In this document: piece after piece, positions 46,583-55,181 of the stretch
Numbering within the stretch: position 1 is the first letter of the stretch
How the letters are laid out: each line of letters starts with the position of its first letter
Source: an uncultured Burkholderiales bacterium
GTDB taxonomy: Bacteria; Pseudomonadota; Gammaproteobacteria; Burkholderiales; Burkholderiaceae
Assembly (NCBI GenBank): GCA_946480465.1
Contig: CAMLJY010000042.1
Coordinates: forward strand, 1-55,861
Length of the DNA: 55,861 nt
Direction: 5' to 3'
Program-made: the position numbers and the translations under genes
Notes under the pieces: model-generated
Database searches by the model: none
Told to the model about the DNA's origin: nothing
The model's input: the letters and a program-made list of their open reading frames with translations, nothing else

Positions 46583-47806
46583 ATGTACGAGACACCCATC
46601 ACCGGCCTCGTGCTCACGGGCGGGGGTGCCCGTGCGGCTTACCAGGTCGGTGTGCTTTCGGCGCTGGCGCGCCTGCGCCGCGAGTCCGGCACCGACCTGC
46701 AGCGCAATCCCTTCGCGGTGATCTGCGGCACCTCGGCCGGCGCCATCAACGGTGCCGCGCTCGCCTGCCAGGCTGACCGGTTCGATGCCGCCGTGGAAGT
46801 GCTGTCGCGCGTGTGGCGCGAATTCCATGCGGAGCAGGTGTACCGCGCCGACTCGCTCGGCGTGATCCGCAGCGGCGCGCAGTGGCTCACGATGCTGTCC
46901 ATCGGCTGGGTGGTGGCGCGTTGGCGCCGCGCGCGGCCGCGCTCCCTGCTGAACAACAGCCCGCTCGGAGAACTGCTGCAGCGCACCGTGCAGTTCGACC
47001 GCCTGCCGCAGTTGCTGCAGTCGCGCCACCTGCAGGCGCTGGCCATCACTGCCTCCAGCTACAGCAGCGGCGAGCACGTCACCTTCTACGACTCGGCGAT
47101 GCCGATCGAGCCCTGGACGCGGTCGCAGCGGGTCGCGGTGCCGGCACGGCTGGACGTCGGCCACTTGCTGGCCTCGTCCGCGATTCCCTTCGTGTTCCCG
47201 GCCGCCGAACTGCGGCGCGATGGCCGTACCGAGTGGTTTGGCGACGGTTCGATGCGCCAGACCGCGCCGATCTCGCCGGCCATCCACCTGGGCGCGCAGC
47301 GGTTGGTGATCATCGGTGCCGGCCGCATGCACGAGCCGCCGGGGCGCCAGGTGGTCAACACCGGCTACCCGTCGCTGGCTCAGATCGCGGGCCATGCGCT
47401 GTCGGGCATCTTCCTGGACGCGCTGATGCTCGACGTCGAGCGCATGGAGCGCGTCAACCGCACGCTGGCGCTGCTGCCGGAATCGGCGCGGCTGAAGACC
47501 CCGCTGCGGGCGCTGCAGGCGCTGGTGATCGCTCCGTCGCAGCGGCTGGACGACATCGCCGCGCGCCACCAGCACAGCCTGCCGGCGCCGGTGCGGGCCC
47601 TGCTGCGCGGCGTCGGCGTGTCCGGTTCGGGGCAGGATGCGCGCGGCGCGGCGCTGGCGAGCTACCTGCTGTTCGAGTCCACGTACACGCGCGAGCTGAT
47701 GGCGCTGGGTGCGGCCGACGTGCAGGCGCGGCGCGACGAGGTGCTGAGCTTCTTCGGCTGGCAGCCGGCGGTGGTGCCGTCCCAGACGGCCCGGCTCACG
47801 GCTTGA
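46583..47806 (+). CDS. Patatin-like phospholipase
   Basis: A 407-residue patatin-domain lipase with the oxyanion GGGARAAYQVGVL, the nucleophile GTSAGAINGAAL and the dyad aspartate in WFGDGSMRQTAPISPA. No signal peptide or transmembrane helix is clear, so it is likely a cytoplasmic or peripheral membrane phospholipase/acyl hydrolase. Its stop overlaps the converging methyltransferase gene by 11 bases. The substrate is unknown. Confidence 0.93.
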   Translation: MYETPITGLVLTGGGARAAYQVGVLSALARLRRESGTDLQRNPFAVICGTSAGAINGAALACQADRFDAAVEVLSRVWREFHAEQVYRADSLGVIRSGAQWLTMLSIGWVVARWRRARPRSLLNNSPLGELLQRTVQFDRLPQLLQSRHLQALAITASSYSSGEHVTFYDSAMPIEPWTRSQRVAVPARLDVGHLLASSAIPFVFPAAELRRDGRTEWFGDGSMRQTAPISPAIHLGAQRLVIIGAGRMHEPPGRQVVNTGYPSLAQIAGHALSGIFLDALMLDVERMERVNRTLALLPESARLKTPLRALQALVIAPSQRLDDIAARHQHSLPAPVRALLRGVGVSGSGQDARGAALASYLLFESTYTRELMALGAADVQARRDEVLSFFGWQPAVVPSQTARLTA

Positions 47807-48395
47807 GGGCTTCGAATTCCCACAGCAGGTGGCTCAGCGCGCCGCGCCGTTCGCGCGCGCGATGGCGCAGGCGATCGGCCCAACCGGCCTGCGGGGGCTC
47901 GTAGTCCGAGCGGGGTTTGAAGCGCTGCACGCGCCGTACCGCGAAGTCGCCCTGGAACCCGTACATGCGCGCCGTGAGTTGCGGGCGCGCGAAATAGTGG
48001 TGGGTGTCGTTGGCCAGGATGTTCACGTGGGTCGGATCCTGGAATGCGGCCGGGTGCGGATAGGCCGGGGTCTGTGCGTAGAACAGGCCGCCCGGGCGCA
48101 GCACGCGCCAGACCTCGTTCATCAGCTCGATGAATGGGAAGCGCGTGCCGCGGCCATCGGCGGTCGGCAGGATGCGCGGCACGTGTTCGAGGAAGTCGTA
48201 GGCCGAGAGGGCGTCGAATTCGCCATCACCGTACGGAATCGGCTCCAGCGACAGGTTCGCCCGCCGCAGGACCACGCCGGCGGCCGCTGCCCCGGGCGCG
48301 ATGTCGACGCCGTGCAGTTCCTGCAGCCGGTACGGGTTGCGCGGCGTGCTGCCGCAGCCGAGGTCGAGGTGGCGGGTGGGGCGGGTCATCGTCAT
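47796..48395 (-). CDS. SAM-dependent methyltransferase
   Basis: A 199-residue class-I methyltransferase. Motif I is HLDLGCGSTPRNPY, followed by GVDIAPG and the acidic post-I end, then LSAYDFLEHVPRIL and NEVWRVLRPGGLFYAQTPAYPH. The late segments resemble methyltransferases of sugar- or glycan-modifying loci. The start at 48395 overlaps the DUF5672 gene stop (ATGA). It ends the minus-strand glycan operon. Methylation of a surface saccharide is inferred from context only. Confidence 0.85.
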   Translation of the reverse strand: MTMTRPTRHLDLGCGSTPRNPYRLQELHGVDIAPGAAAAGVVLRRANLSLEPIPYGDGEFDALSAYDFLEHVPRILPTADGRGTRFPFIELMNEVWRVLRPGGLFYAQTPAYPHPAAFQDPTHVNILANDTHHYFARPQLTARMYGFQGDFAVRRVQRFKPRSDYEPPQAGWADRLRHRARERRGALSHLLWEFEALKP

Positions 48396-49252
48396 GGAGC
48401 GTGGGGGTGGATCGATGCCGTGGTCGTGCGGGAACGCCAGCGCGCCCAGCCCAGGCGCGCGCGCAGCCGCCAGGTGCGGCGGTCGTGCATGCCCAGCCGG
48501 CGCCGTGCGTCGACGATCAGCTGCGCGCTGTCGAGCCGTCCGGCGCCGATCAGTTGGCGCGCCAGGTCGTGCGCGTCCAGGCCGCGCAGCATCGTGTCGG
48601 GCAGTCGTGCCAGCAGTGCGTGCAGCTCGGCCGGCGGCAGCACGCGATCGAAATGGAACAGGCCATGGAAGCCGAAGCTCGGACCGGCAGGCGCGGTGCG
48701 CTCGAAGGCAAAGCGCTCGGCCATCGCGCGTGGCGCGAAGCGGATGCCGTGGTGCCGTTCCAGAGCCGCACGGTGGTCGCGGCAGATCGACAGGTCTTCC
48801 GGATGCGATGGCGCGAGCGCCGGGTCGTGCAAGGCCCGCAGCAGCCGTGCGGAGCGCAGCGAGAAACCGCCGTTGCCGACGCCGGCGTCGCCTGGGATGT
48901 CGTGCCAGGGCGCGCCGAGGTAGTCGTAGGCCAGGAAGGCCGGGTCCCAGGCGGCGGGATCGAGCACGAAGCCGTCCCACTGCACGACGAGCACGTGGCT
49001 GCCGTGCACATGCTCGGCCAGGCCGCGCAGCATGAAGGCGGAGTAGTCGGCGACGCTGGCGATGCGCGCCGGCAGCAGCTCGATGCCCTCCGGCACGGGC
49101 GACGCCACGCGGGCCAGGTCGGTGAACAGCAGCGCGCGGCCGAAGCGCACGCCGGCGCGGCAGCGCTGCAGCGCCTCGATCGCCAGGGCCGGTTCGCGCG
49201 TGTCGACGCAACACAGCGTCACTTGCGGCAGTTGCAGCATGGCCCGCGTCAC
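48392..49252 (-). CDS. DUF5672 glycosyltransferase-like protein
   Basis: A 286-residue protein of DUF5672, with VVQWDGFVLDPAAWDPAFLAY, DYLGAPWHDIPG and the GT-A-like GNGGFSLRS core, then PEDLSICRDHR. Such proteins occur in glycan gene clusters and are probably nucleotide-sugar glycosyltransferases, although activity is unproven. The GTG start at 49252 overlaps the GT4 stop as GTGA; an ATG at 49240 would shorten it by four residues. It is downstream of GT4 and overlaps the methyltransferase start. Confidence 0.82.
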   Translation of the reverse strand: MTRAMLQLPQVTLCCVDTREPALAIEALQRCRAGVRFGRALLFTDLARVASPVPEGIELLPARIASVADYSAFMLRGLAEHVHGSHVLVVQWDGFVLDPAAWDPAFLAYDYLGAPWHDIPGDAGVGNGGFSLRSARLLRALHDPALAPSHPEDLSICRDHRAALERHHGIRFAPRAMAERFAFERTAPAGPSFGFHGLFHFDRVLPPAELHALLARLPDTMLRGLDAHDLARQLIGAGRLDSAQLIVDARRRLGMHDRRTWRLRARLGWARWRSRTTTASIHPHAP

Positions 49253-50322
49253 GTTTCGTCCAGCAGCCGGAAATAAAGCGCAATGTGTGCGTCCGCGCAG
49301 CGACGCCAGCTGAACCGGCGCGCATGGGCAACCGTGGCCTCGGCAGTGCCGGGCGTGTGCGACGCGAGGCCGGCTTCGATCACGCGGCGCATCGCGGTGC
49401 CATCGAAGCTGTCGAAGTAGTGCGCGATCGGCCCCCCCACCTCGGGCAGCGAGGTCAGCCGCGACAGGAACACCGGCTTGCCGAAGTACATGGCCTCGAT
49501 CGGCGGCAGGCCGAAGCCTTCGGCCAGCGAGGGGAACACGAAGCCGGCGCAGTGCGCGTAGAGCCAGGCCTTCTGCGCTTCGCTGACGTCCAGCCGCAGC
49601 GTCACGTTGTGCAGGCGGCGGTCGGCGATGCTGCGCGCCACGCCTTCGGTGTAGTCGCTGCGGGCACCGGCCAGCACCAGCGGCTGCTCGGGCCAGGCGG
49701 CGGCCAGGTCGAGCAGCGCGGCGATGTTCTTGGTCGGCGCCAGGCGGCTGACGTGCAGCAGGTAGGGGCGCGCCCGCGGTCCCGCATCCACTCCCTCGAC
49801 CGGGGCTTGCACGGCCCGGCTGAGGTCCGTGGCGCCGTTGTGGATGACGTGCAGCGGCGAGGCCAGCGCCGGCATCTGCGTGCGGATGTCGCCCGCCACG
49901 TGGTGGGTGATGGCGATGACCGCGTCGGCGCCGGCCAGGCGGCGCTGCAGGCGCAGGCGGTACCGCTCGGCCTTGGCCGCGTCTTTCGTGTGCAAGAAAT
50001 TCAGGTCATGCACCGTCTCCACCCGCCGCCCCGTCCCCCAGGGGGCGCGCAGCCGGTTGTGCTGGTGCAGCGTGTGCCACAGCGCGAAGCCCGGCCGCGC
50101 CAGGTGCAGCCAGCGCTGGGTGGTGGCGGTGTCGAGGTAGCCGACCGCCGGGCCGAACACGCCATGGAAGGCGCGCGGCAGGTGGGCGTGCAAGCGCACG
50201 CGGTGGCGTTCGCGCAGCTCGTCGGCGCGCTCGGCCAAGGCCAGCAGTAGCTGGCGCGAGAACTCGCCGAGCCCATCGTTCCAGTGCCGGATTCGGCCCA
50301 GGCCCAGGCCGACGTGGCGCAT
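49249..50322 (-). CDS. Glycosyltransferase family 4
   Basis: A 357-residue GT-B glycosyltransferase with LLHVSRLAPTKNIAALLDLA and the E-x7-E motif EGFGLPPIE within FVFPSLAEGFGLPPIEAMYF, plus GKPVFLSRLTSLPEVGG. The N-terminal half has GLGEFSRQLLLAL. Acceptor and sugar are unknown. The start at 50322 (MRHVGLGLGRI) is chosen; GTG at 50340 is a possible alternative. It lies 40 bases after the GT9 gene and is coupled to DUF5672. Confidence 0.88.
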   Translation of the reverse strand: MRHVGLGLGRIRHWNDGLGEFSRQLLLALAERADELRERHRVRLHAHLPRAFHGVFGPAVGYLDTATTQRWLHLARPGFALWHTLHQHNRLRAPWGTGRRVETVHDLNFLHTKDAAKAERYRLRLQRRLAGADAVIAITHHVAGDIRTQMPALASPLHVIHNGATDLSRAVQAPVEGVDAGPRARPYLLHVSRLAPTKNIAALLDLAAAWPEQPLVLAGARSDYTEGVARSIADRRLHNVTLRLDVSEAQKAWLYAHCAGFVFPSLAEGFGLPPIEAMYFGKPVFLSRLTSLPEVGGPIAHYFDSFDGTAMRRVIEAGLASHTPGTAEATVAHARRFSWRRCADAHIALYFRLLDET

Positions 50323-50362
50323 GGGGCGCGGGGGGCTCACTCGACCAGGCTCCGGGTGCGGA

Positions 50363-51361
50363 TCATCGAAGCGGGATGCTTGTCGCGGCGCTGGTTGGCG
50401 TGGCCGGGGCAGCGGCATGCGCCACCAGCGCCTGGGCCCGCGCCAGCACTTCGTCCACGGTGGGCCAGCGTGGCCAGTGGCGCACGACGTGCACCGTCGG
50501 CCCCCAGGGGGCCCATTGCTCGGGCTTGGTCGGGCCCAGCACGCTCAGCACCGGGGCGCCGACCGCCGCCGCGAGGTGCGCCGGTCCGGTGTCGTTCGAC
50601 ACCACCAGCGCAGCGCGCCGCAGCACGCCGCCATAGGCACCGAGGTCCACGCCGGCCAGCAGCTTCACGCCCACGTGCTGGCTGCTGATGATCGCGTCCT
50701 CGCCGGGGCCGGGGCAGGCGACCACGTCGCGCCCCAGCGTGAGCAGCCGGCGGCTGAAGTCGGCGAATGCGGGCCAGGTCTTGTCCTGGTCCTCGAACAG
50801 GCCTCCGGCAAAGGGGCAGATCACGATGAAGCCCGGCTGCACGCCGTGGCGGGACAGCACCTCGTCGGCCCGCTGCTGGTCCGCGGGCGCGGTGCGCAGG
50901 CCGATCTGCGGCGGCGGCGTGGCATCGATGCGCAGGAATCGGCAGGCCAGGTCCCAGTAGCTGGCGAGGGCATGGCCGCCGTAGGTGAGTGGCTCGGCCC
51001 GCGCGAGCAGCAGGCCGCGCGCCTCCTGGCGGTAACCCACCGCCTTCAAGCCGGCCAGCCGCATTTCGAGCGCGGCGGAGAACGAGGTCGGCAGCACCAG
51101 CGCGTTTTCACGGCGGTCGAAGGCGGGGTCGAGTTCGCGTGCCTGCAGCCGCATCTGCCGCAGTTGCCCCGCGCGTTCACGCAGCGGCTTGGGCCGGGCG
51201 TGCGTGGCCCAGCCTTCGCCGCGCAGCAGCGGCCCGGCCCAGCGGGCACCGACCAGCTGCAGCGCGTAGCCGTGCGACTGCAGCAGGTGCAGCGCCGGCA
51301 CGCCGAGGATCACGTCTCCCACCCAGTTGCGAAGGCGAACGATCAGCGGGCGGGACGTCAT
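50363..51361 (-). CDS. Glycosyltransferase family 9 (heptosyltransferase-like)
   Basis: A 332-residue GT9 enzyme with RLRNWVGDVILGVPALHLL at the N-terminus and the conserved VVSNDTGPAHLAAAVGAPVLSVLGPTKP split here as VVSNDTGPAHLAAA, GAPVLSVLGPT, and PFAGGLFEDQDKTWP. It is related to WaaF/ADP-heptose:LPS heptosyltransferase II, so it probably adds heptose to the LPS core, but sequence alone does not set the acceptor. First gene of the minus-strand glycan operon, divergent from the DUF4254 gene. Confidence 0.88.
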   Translation of the reverse strand: MTSRPLIVRLRNWVGDVILGVPALHLLQSHGYALQLVGARWAGPLLRGEGWATHARPKPLRERAGQLRQMRLQARELDPAFDRRENALVLPTSFSAALEMRLAGLKAVGYRQEARGLLLARAEPLTYGGHALASYWDLACRFLRIDATPPPQIGLRTAPADQQRADEVLSRHGVQPGFIVICPFAGGLFEDQDKTWPAFADFSRRLLTLGRDVVACPGPGEDAIISSQHVGVKLLAGVDLGAYGGVLRRAALVVSNDTGPAHLAAAVGAPVLSVLGPTKPEQWAPWGPTVHVVRHWPRWPTVDEVLARAQALVAHAAAPATPTSAATSIPLR

Positions 51362-51407
51362 GCGTGAGGGGGGCTGCTGCGGCGGCCTGCGCGGGAGGCG
51401 CACCGTC

Positions 51408-51413
51408 GATAAT
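51408..51413 (+). promoter_or_regulatory. Candidate -10 box of DUF4254-waaC
   Basis: GATAAT at 51408-51413, predicted start near 51420 and a 20-base leader to the ATG at 51440, in the 78-base gap between divergent GT9 and DUF4254. No good -35. Confidence 0.4.
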
Positions 51414-51439
51414 TCCTGTTTCGATTCTGCCATTCGACC

Positions 51440-52099
51440 ATGAGCGCGACCCTCCCGCTGCCCACCGCCGCCGACGTGATCGGTCTGCACGACGCCTTGA
51501 TCGCCTCGCCCGGATGGCCGCTGCAGCAACCGGCGCCTCGCGACGAGGGCCTGTGGCACTGGGTGCAGACCAATCACGTCTTCAATTGCCGCCTCTGGGC
51601 CGAAGAGGACCTGGCGCGGCGCACGCGCGTGTCCGATGCCGAGATCGCAGCCAACAAGCGGGCGATCGACGGCTTCAACCAGGCCCGCAACGATGCGACC
51701 GAGCGCGTCGACGAAGTGCTGCTGACCGCCCTCGGCCTGGTGGACGCGGCTTCGGCGCGCACCGACGCACCGGTGTCCACCGTGCCCGCGGGTGCGCGCC
51801 TGAACAGCGAGACCGCCGGCAGCATGATCGACCGCCTGTCCATCCTGGCGCTGAAGGTCAATGCGATGCGCGCGCAGACCGAGCGCACCGACGTCGATGC
51901 CGGCCACGTCGCCGCCAGCCGGGTGAAGCTGGACCGCCTGCTGCAGCAGCGCGGCGACCTGGGCGGGTGCCTGGATGCGCTGCTGGCCGATGCCCAGGCG
52001 GGACGCGCGTACTTCAAGGTTTATCGCCAGTTCAAGATGTACAACGACGCGCGCTTCAACCCGGCACTGGTCGCCGAGCAGCGCGGCTCGAAGGCCTGA
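51440..52099 (+). CDS. DUF4254 protein
   Basis: A 219-residue helical protein of DUF4254, which is usually found in lipopolysaccharide/heptosyltransferase clusters. Landmarks are QTNHVFNCRLWAEEDLARR, NSETAGSMIDRLSILALKVNAM and FKVYRQFKMYNDARFNP. The function is unknown. Its TGA at 52097-52099 is followed immediately by the waaC open frame, so the two are cotranscribed and probably coupled. Confidence 0.88.
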   Translation: MSATLPLPTAADVIGLHDALIASPGWPLQQPAPRDEGLWHWVQTNHVFNCRLWAEEDLARRTRVSDAEIAANKRAIDGFNQARNDATERVDEVLLTALGLVDAASARTDAPVSTVPAGARLNSETAGSMIDRLSILALKVNAMRAQTERTDVDAGHVAASRVKLDRLLQQRGDLGGCLDALLADAQAGRAYFKVYRQFKMYNDARFNPALVAEQRGSKA

Positions 52100-52114
52100 T
52101 TGCCCGGCTTCGAC

Positions 52115-53077
52115 GTGAAGCTGCTGATCGTCAAGACCTCGTCGATGGGCGACGTGGTCCATGCGCTGCCCGCCATCAGCGACATCCGGCGCATCCGGCC
52201 CGGCGTCACGATCGACTGGCTGGTCGAGGCGCCGTTCGCGGCCATCCCACGCCTGCATCCGGCGGTGCGCCGCGTGCTGCCGCTGGGCTGGCGCAAGTGG
52301 CGCAAGAGCTTGTTCAAGCGCGAGACGCGCGAAGCCATGGCCGCGCTGCGCGCCGAGCTGCGTGCCGAGCGCTACGACCTGGTGCTGGACCTGCAAGGGC
52401 TGCTGAAGAGCGTGATGTGGGGCTTGCAGGCGCGCGGCCCGCTGGTGGGCTATGACCGCACCAGCATCCGCGAACCCTTGGCAGCGCTGTGCTACCAGCG
52501 CACGGCGGCGGTCTCGCGCGATCTGCATGCGGTGGAACGCTGCCGGCGCCTGGCCGCTGCGCATCTGGGTTATCCGGTGCCTGCCCAGGCGCCCGACTTC
52601 GGCATTCAGCCCCCGGCCGGCAACTGGCGTCCGCCGGTGCTCAGCGCGGCGCTGATTCCCTGCGCCAGCCGGCCGGAGAAGCTGTGGCCGGAGGAGCACT
52701 GGATCGCCATCGGCCGGCGCCTGCAGCAGGCGAAGCTGAAGCCGGTGGTGCTGTGGGGCAGCGACGAGGAGCGCCAGCGCGCCGGGCGCATCGCCGCCGG
52801 CTGCGACGGCCTGGTGCCGCCCTTCCTGAGTGTGGCCGACACCGCGGCGGTGCTCGGCCAGGTGCGGCAGACGGTCGGCCTGGACACCGGCTTCTCGCAC
52901 CTGGCTGCCGCCTTTGGCGGGCCGGTGGTGGGCATCTACTGCGATCACGAACCCGGCTTGGCCGGCATCACCGGTTCCGGCCCGGTCGCGAGCCTGGGCG
53001 GCAAAGGGCAGGTGCCGTCGCTGGCCGACGTGATGGCGGCCCTGGAGCGTCAGCTCGCGGGCAAGCGCCCGCGCTGA
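52115..53077 (+). CDS. waaC: Lipopolysaccharide heptosyltransferase I
   Basis: Adds the first L-glycero-D-manno-heptose to Kdo2-lipid A. The 320-residue product has the WaaC head VKLLIVKTSSMGDVVHALPA, DLVLDLQGLLKS and the nucleotide-sugar segment IPCASRPEKLWPEEHW, then VGLDTGFSHLAAAFGGPVVGIY. The GTG at 52115 aligns with the usual MKILIVKTSS start; a TTG at 52100, just after the DUF4254 stop and preceded by AAGG, would add five residues. It converges on lapB, 14 bases away. Confidence 0.93.
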   Translation: MKLLIVKTSSMGDVVHALPAISDIRRIRPGVTIDWLVEAPFAAIPRLHPAVRRVLPLGWRKWRKSLFKRETREAMAALRAELRAERYDLVLDLQGLLKSVMWGLQARGPLVGYDRTSIREPLAALCYQRTAAVSRDLHAVERCRRLAAAHLGYPVPAQAPDFGIQPPAGNWRPPVLSAALIPCASRPEKLWPEEHWIAIGRRLQQAKLKPVVLWGSDEERQRAGRIAAGCDGLVPPFLSVADTAAVLGQVRQTVGLDTGFSHLAAAFGGPVVGIYCDHEPGLAGITGSGPVASLGGKGQVPSLADVMAALERQLAGKRPR

Positions 53078-53091
53078 GCATTGCCGGCGCG

Positions 53092-54243
53092 CTACTGTTC
53101 TTCGATGCGCTGCGGCGGGAAGCTGTCCCAGCTGAGGCAGCCGGGGCACTGCCAGAAGTGCCGCTGGGCCTCGAAGCCGCAGGCGGCGCAGCGGTAGCGT
53201 TGCAGCGGCCGGGCGGCACGGGCCACCGCATCGCGCACGCTTTGGCGGGCGAACTCGGGCCAGGTCTCGCGCGGCGTGTCCAGCAGCTCGATGGCGGCGG
53301 ACAGCGTGGGCTGCGTCTTCAGCAACTCCAGCAGGCGCGGCGACGCGCCGGGCGGCGTGCCCTCGAGCGTGGCCAGGGCCCGCAGCAGGTCCATGCCGGG
53401 CAGGCGTTCGTACAGCGCCTGCAGCACCGGTGCCGCCGCGGCGGCCTGGCCAGAGGCCTGCACGAAGGCGACGAACTCGGCCGAGACGCGGGCGAAGGCT
53501 TCAGGCGCACGCTGGCGCAACTCGGACCAGGCGGCGGTCGCGCCCGCCGTGTCGGCCTGGCGGGTGAGGCGCTGGGCCCGCATCAGCAACGGCCGGGGCG
53601 CGTGCGGGGCGGCGTCGATCGCCTTGGCCAGCGCGGCATCGGCGGCCGCGGGATCACCGCGGTCGTCGGCCTCGATCGCCAGTTCGCACTGGTAGTGCGC
53701 GATGCGGGTGGCGAAGGAGCCGGTGCCGCTCTTTTCCAGCTGGGCCGCGACGTCTGCGGCCCCCTGCCAGTCGCGCGAGCGTTCGTACAGCCCCAGCCGT
53801 GCGAGCCGCGCCTCCGTGTCGAAGGGGGTGCCTTCCAGGGCGCGGAAGGCTTCCTCGGCGCGGTCGAAGAGGCCCGCCTTCATGAAATCGTGGGCCAGGG
53901 CGTGCTGTGCCCGTTCGCGGTCGGTGCGCGACAGGTCGGCTCGCTGCAGCAGGTGCTGGTGCACGCGCACCGCGCGCTCGAACTCGCCGCGTCGGCGGAA
54001 CAGGTTGCCGAGCGCGAAGTGCAGCTCGCTGGTGTCGGGGTCGGCCTGCACCGCCTCGATGAAGGCGTCGATCGCCTTGTCCGGCTGCTCGTTCAGCAGC
54101 AGGTTCAGGCCTTTGAAGTAGGCCTTGGGCGCCTGGCGGTCCGTGCGCTTCCATTGCCGCAGGTCCAGGCGGGAGCCGATCCAGCCGAGCGCGAAAGCCA
54201 CCGGCAGGCCGATCAGCAGCCATTGGAAGTCGAAGCCGTCCAT
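53092..54243 (-). CDS. lapB: Lipopolysaccharide assembly protein LapB
   Basis: An inner-membrane TPR protein that brings LpxC to FtsH and so limits LPS synthesis. The 383-residue protein has an N-terminal anchor (about 6-22), TPR repeats over about 40-320 (YFKGLNLLLNEQPDKAIDAF; FALGNLFRRRGEFERAV) and a C-terminal rubredoxin-like metal site with four cysteines in RCAACGF and FWQCPGC. Follows lapA with a 17-base gap; the order lapA-lapB is conserved. Confidence 0.95.
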   Translation of the reverse strand: MDGFDFQWLLIGLPVAFALGWIGSRLDLRQWKRTDRQAPKAYFKGLNLLLNEQPDKAIDAFIEAVQADPDTSELHFALGNLFRRRGEFERAVRVHQHLLQRADLSRTDRERAQHALAHDFMKAGLFDRAEEAFRALEGTPFDTEARLARLGLYERSRDWQGAADVAAQLEKSGTGSFATRIAHYQCELAIEADDRGDPAAADAALAKAIDAAPHAPRPLLMRAQRLTRQADTAGATAAWSELRQRAPEAFARVSAEFVAFVQASGQAAAAAPVLQALYERLPGMDLLRALATLEGTPPGASPRLLELLKTQPTLSAAIELLDTPRETWPEFARQSVRDAVARAARPLQRYRCAACGFEAQRHFWQCPGCLSWDSFPPQRIEEQ

Positions 54244-54260
54244 TCAGTGCGCGCCGCGGA

Positions 54261-54581
54261 TCACAGGCCCTCGCGGGGCGGATGCTCGGGACCGAACTCC
54301 GAGGGCGTGACGGTGATGGGGTCGGAGGCGGGCTTGGGCGGCGGCGCGGGCGGCGGGGCGTGTCGCTTCGCGTCACGGCGGTGCTTCCACCAGGCCGGCA
54401 CCATCGCGAGCACGCCGAGAGCCGCGCCGCCGGCGAAGGCCACCAGGACGATGATGACCATGGGCGCCCGCCATTGCGCACCGAAGAACCAGTGGATGAC
54501 GGCCTGCTGCTCGTTGTTCAGGGCAAACGCAAACAGGGTGAAGAAGATGAAGGCCCGGAAGGCCCAGACGAGCAGACGCAT
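54261..54581 (-). CDS. lapA: Lipopolysaccharide assembly protein LapA domain protein
   Basis: A 106-residue protein with two membrane helices (about 3-22 and 41-62) and a proline-rich, charged cytoplasmic tail. The NNEQQAVIHWFFG and GGAALGVLAMVPAWWKHRR segments match LapA (YciS), which works with LapB. A terminator separates it from ihfB upstream, so the lapAB unit needs its own promoter, or readthrough, in the 54582-54693 gap. Confidence 0.88.
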   Translation of the reverse strand: MRLLVWAFRAFIFFTLFAFALNNEQQAVIHWFFGAQWRAPMVIIVLVAFAGGAALGVLAMVPAWWKHRRDAKRHAPPPAPPPKPASDPITVTPSEFGPEHPPREGL

Positions 54582-54611
54582 CGGGCGGCGATTCTACGGA
54601 AGCCACCCATG

Positions 54612-54635
54612 AAAAAAGGGACCGCTGAGCGTCCC
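54612..54635 (-). terminator. Rho-independent terminator of ihfB
   Basis: On the minus strand GGGAC (54635-54631), an 8-base loop region that can pair further, GTCCC (54622-54618) and then seven consecutive T including 54617-54612 form a classic terminator 58 bases past the ihfB stop. A second stem (54648-54653 with 54663-54668) lies between it and ihfB. Confidence 0.75.
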
Positions 54636-54693
54636 TCTGCATCGAAAGAGGGATCGCGGAGGTCCCTCGTGCATCGATTCGGCGAACGCTGGC

Positions 54694-55008
54694 TCAGCGC
54701 GCCATCGGCTCGTCGTCTGGCACCGGCAGGCGATCGTCGACCGACTCGCGCAGCGCCTTGCCCGGCTTGAAGTGAGGCACCAGCTTCTCGGGGATCGTCA
54801 CCTTCTCGCCACTGCGTGGGTTACGTCCCACGCGCGGCGGACGGCGGTTGATCGAGAAGCTGCCGAAGCCGCGGATTTCGATGCGGTGGCCGCGCGCCAG
54901 CGCATCGGTCATCGCATCCAGGATCGTCTTGACCGCGAACTCGGTGTCCCGCTGCGTCAGCTGGCTGAAGCGGTCGGCGAGCCTGGCAACGAGGTCGGAT
55001 CGGGTCAT
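54694..55008 (-). CDS. ihfB: Integration host factor beta subunit
   Basis: A 104-residue DNA-bending subunit that acts with IhfA. It shows [14 protein letters not shown], the [20 protein letters not shown] arm with the proline, [10 protein letters not shown] and [10 protein letters not shown]. The start at 55008 is the conserved one, with AAGGA upstream; the frame extends to 55062 without family similarity. The usual neighbour rpsA lies upstream and lapA downstream. Confidence 0.96.
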   Translation of the reverse strand: MTRSDLVARLADRFSQLTQRDTEFAVKTILDAMTDALARGHRIEIRGFGSFSINRRPPRVGRNPRSGEKVTIPEKLVPHFKPGKALRESVDDRLPVPDDEPMAR

Positions 55009-55044
55009 GAACGCGGAGGTCCTTGTTCGAAGCGGGTCTTCCGT

Positions 55045-55174
55045 CCCCCGGGGGGGGGACAAGCCGCCGAAGGCGGCCAGGGAAGCGCAATACCAAGCGA
55101 AGCGCCAAACCGGACCCGAGCTTGCTCGGTCCGGTTTGGTCAGCCCCTAGGGGGCGGCCGCCAGGCGGCCGGGG
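55045..55174. repeat. Strongly structured rpsA-ihfB spacer with a nine-G run
   Basis: The 173-base gap 55009-55181 contains a run of nine G (55050-55058) after five C, a perfect 6-bp stem (55063-55068 with 55072-55077, 3-base loop), a 15-bp stem (55105-55120 with 55125-55139, one bulge, 4-base loop) and further GGCC-rich pairing past 55150. No gene is seen. It may adjust ihfB expression relative to rpsA. Confidence 0.6.
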
Positions 55175-55181
55175 CCCCAGG

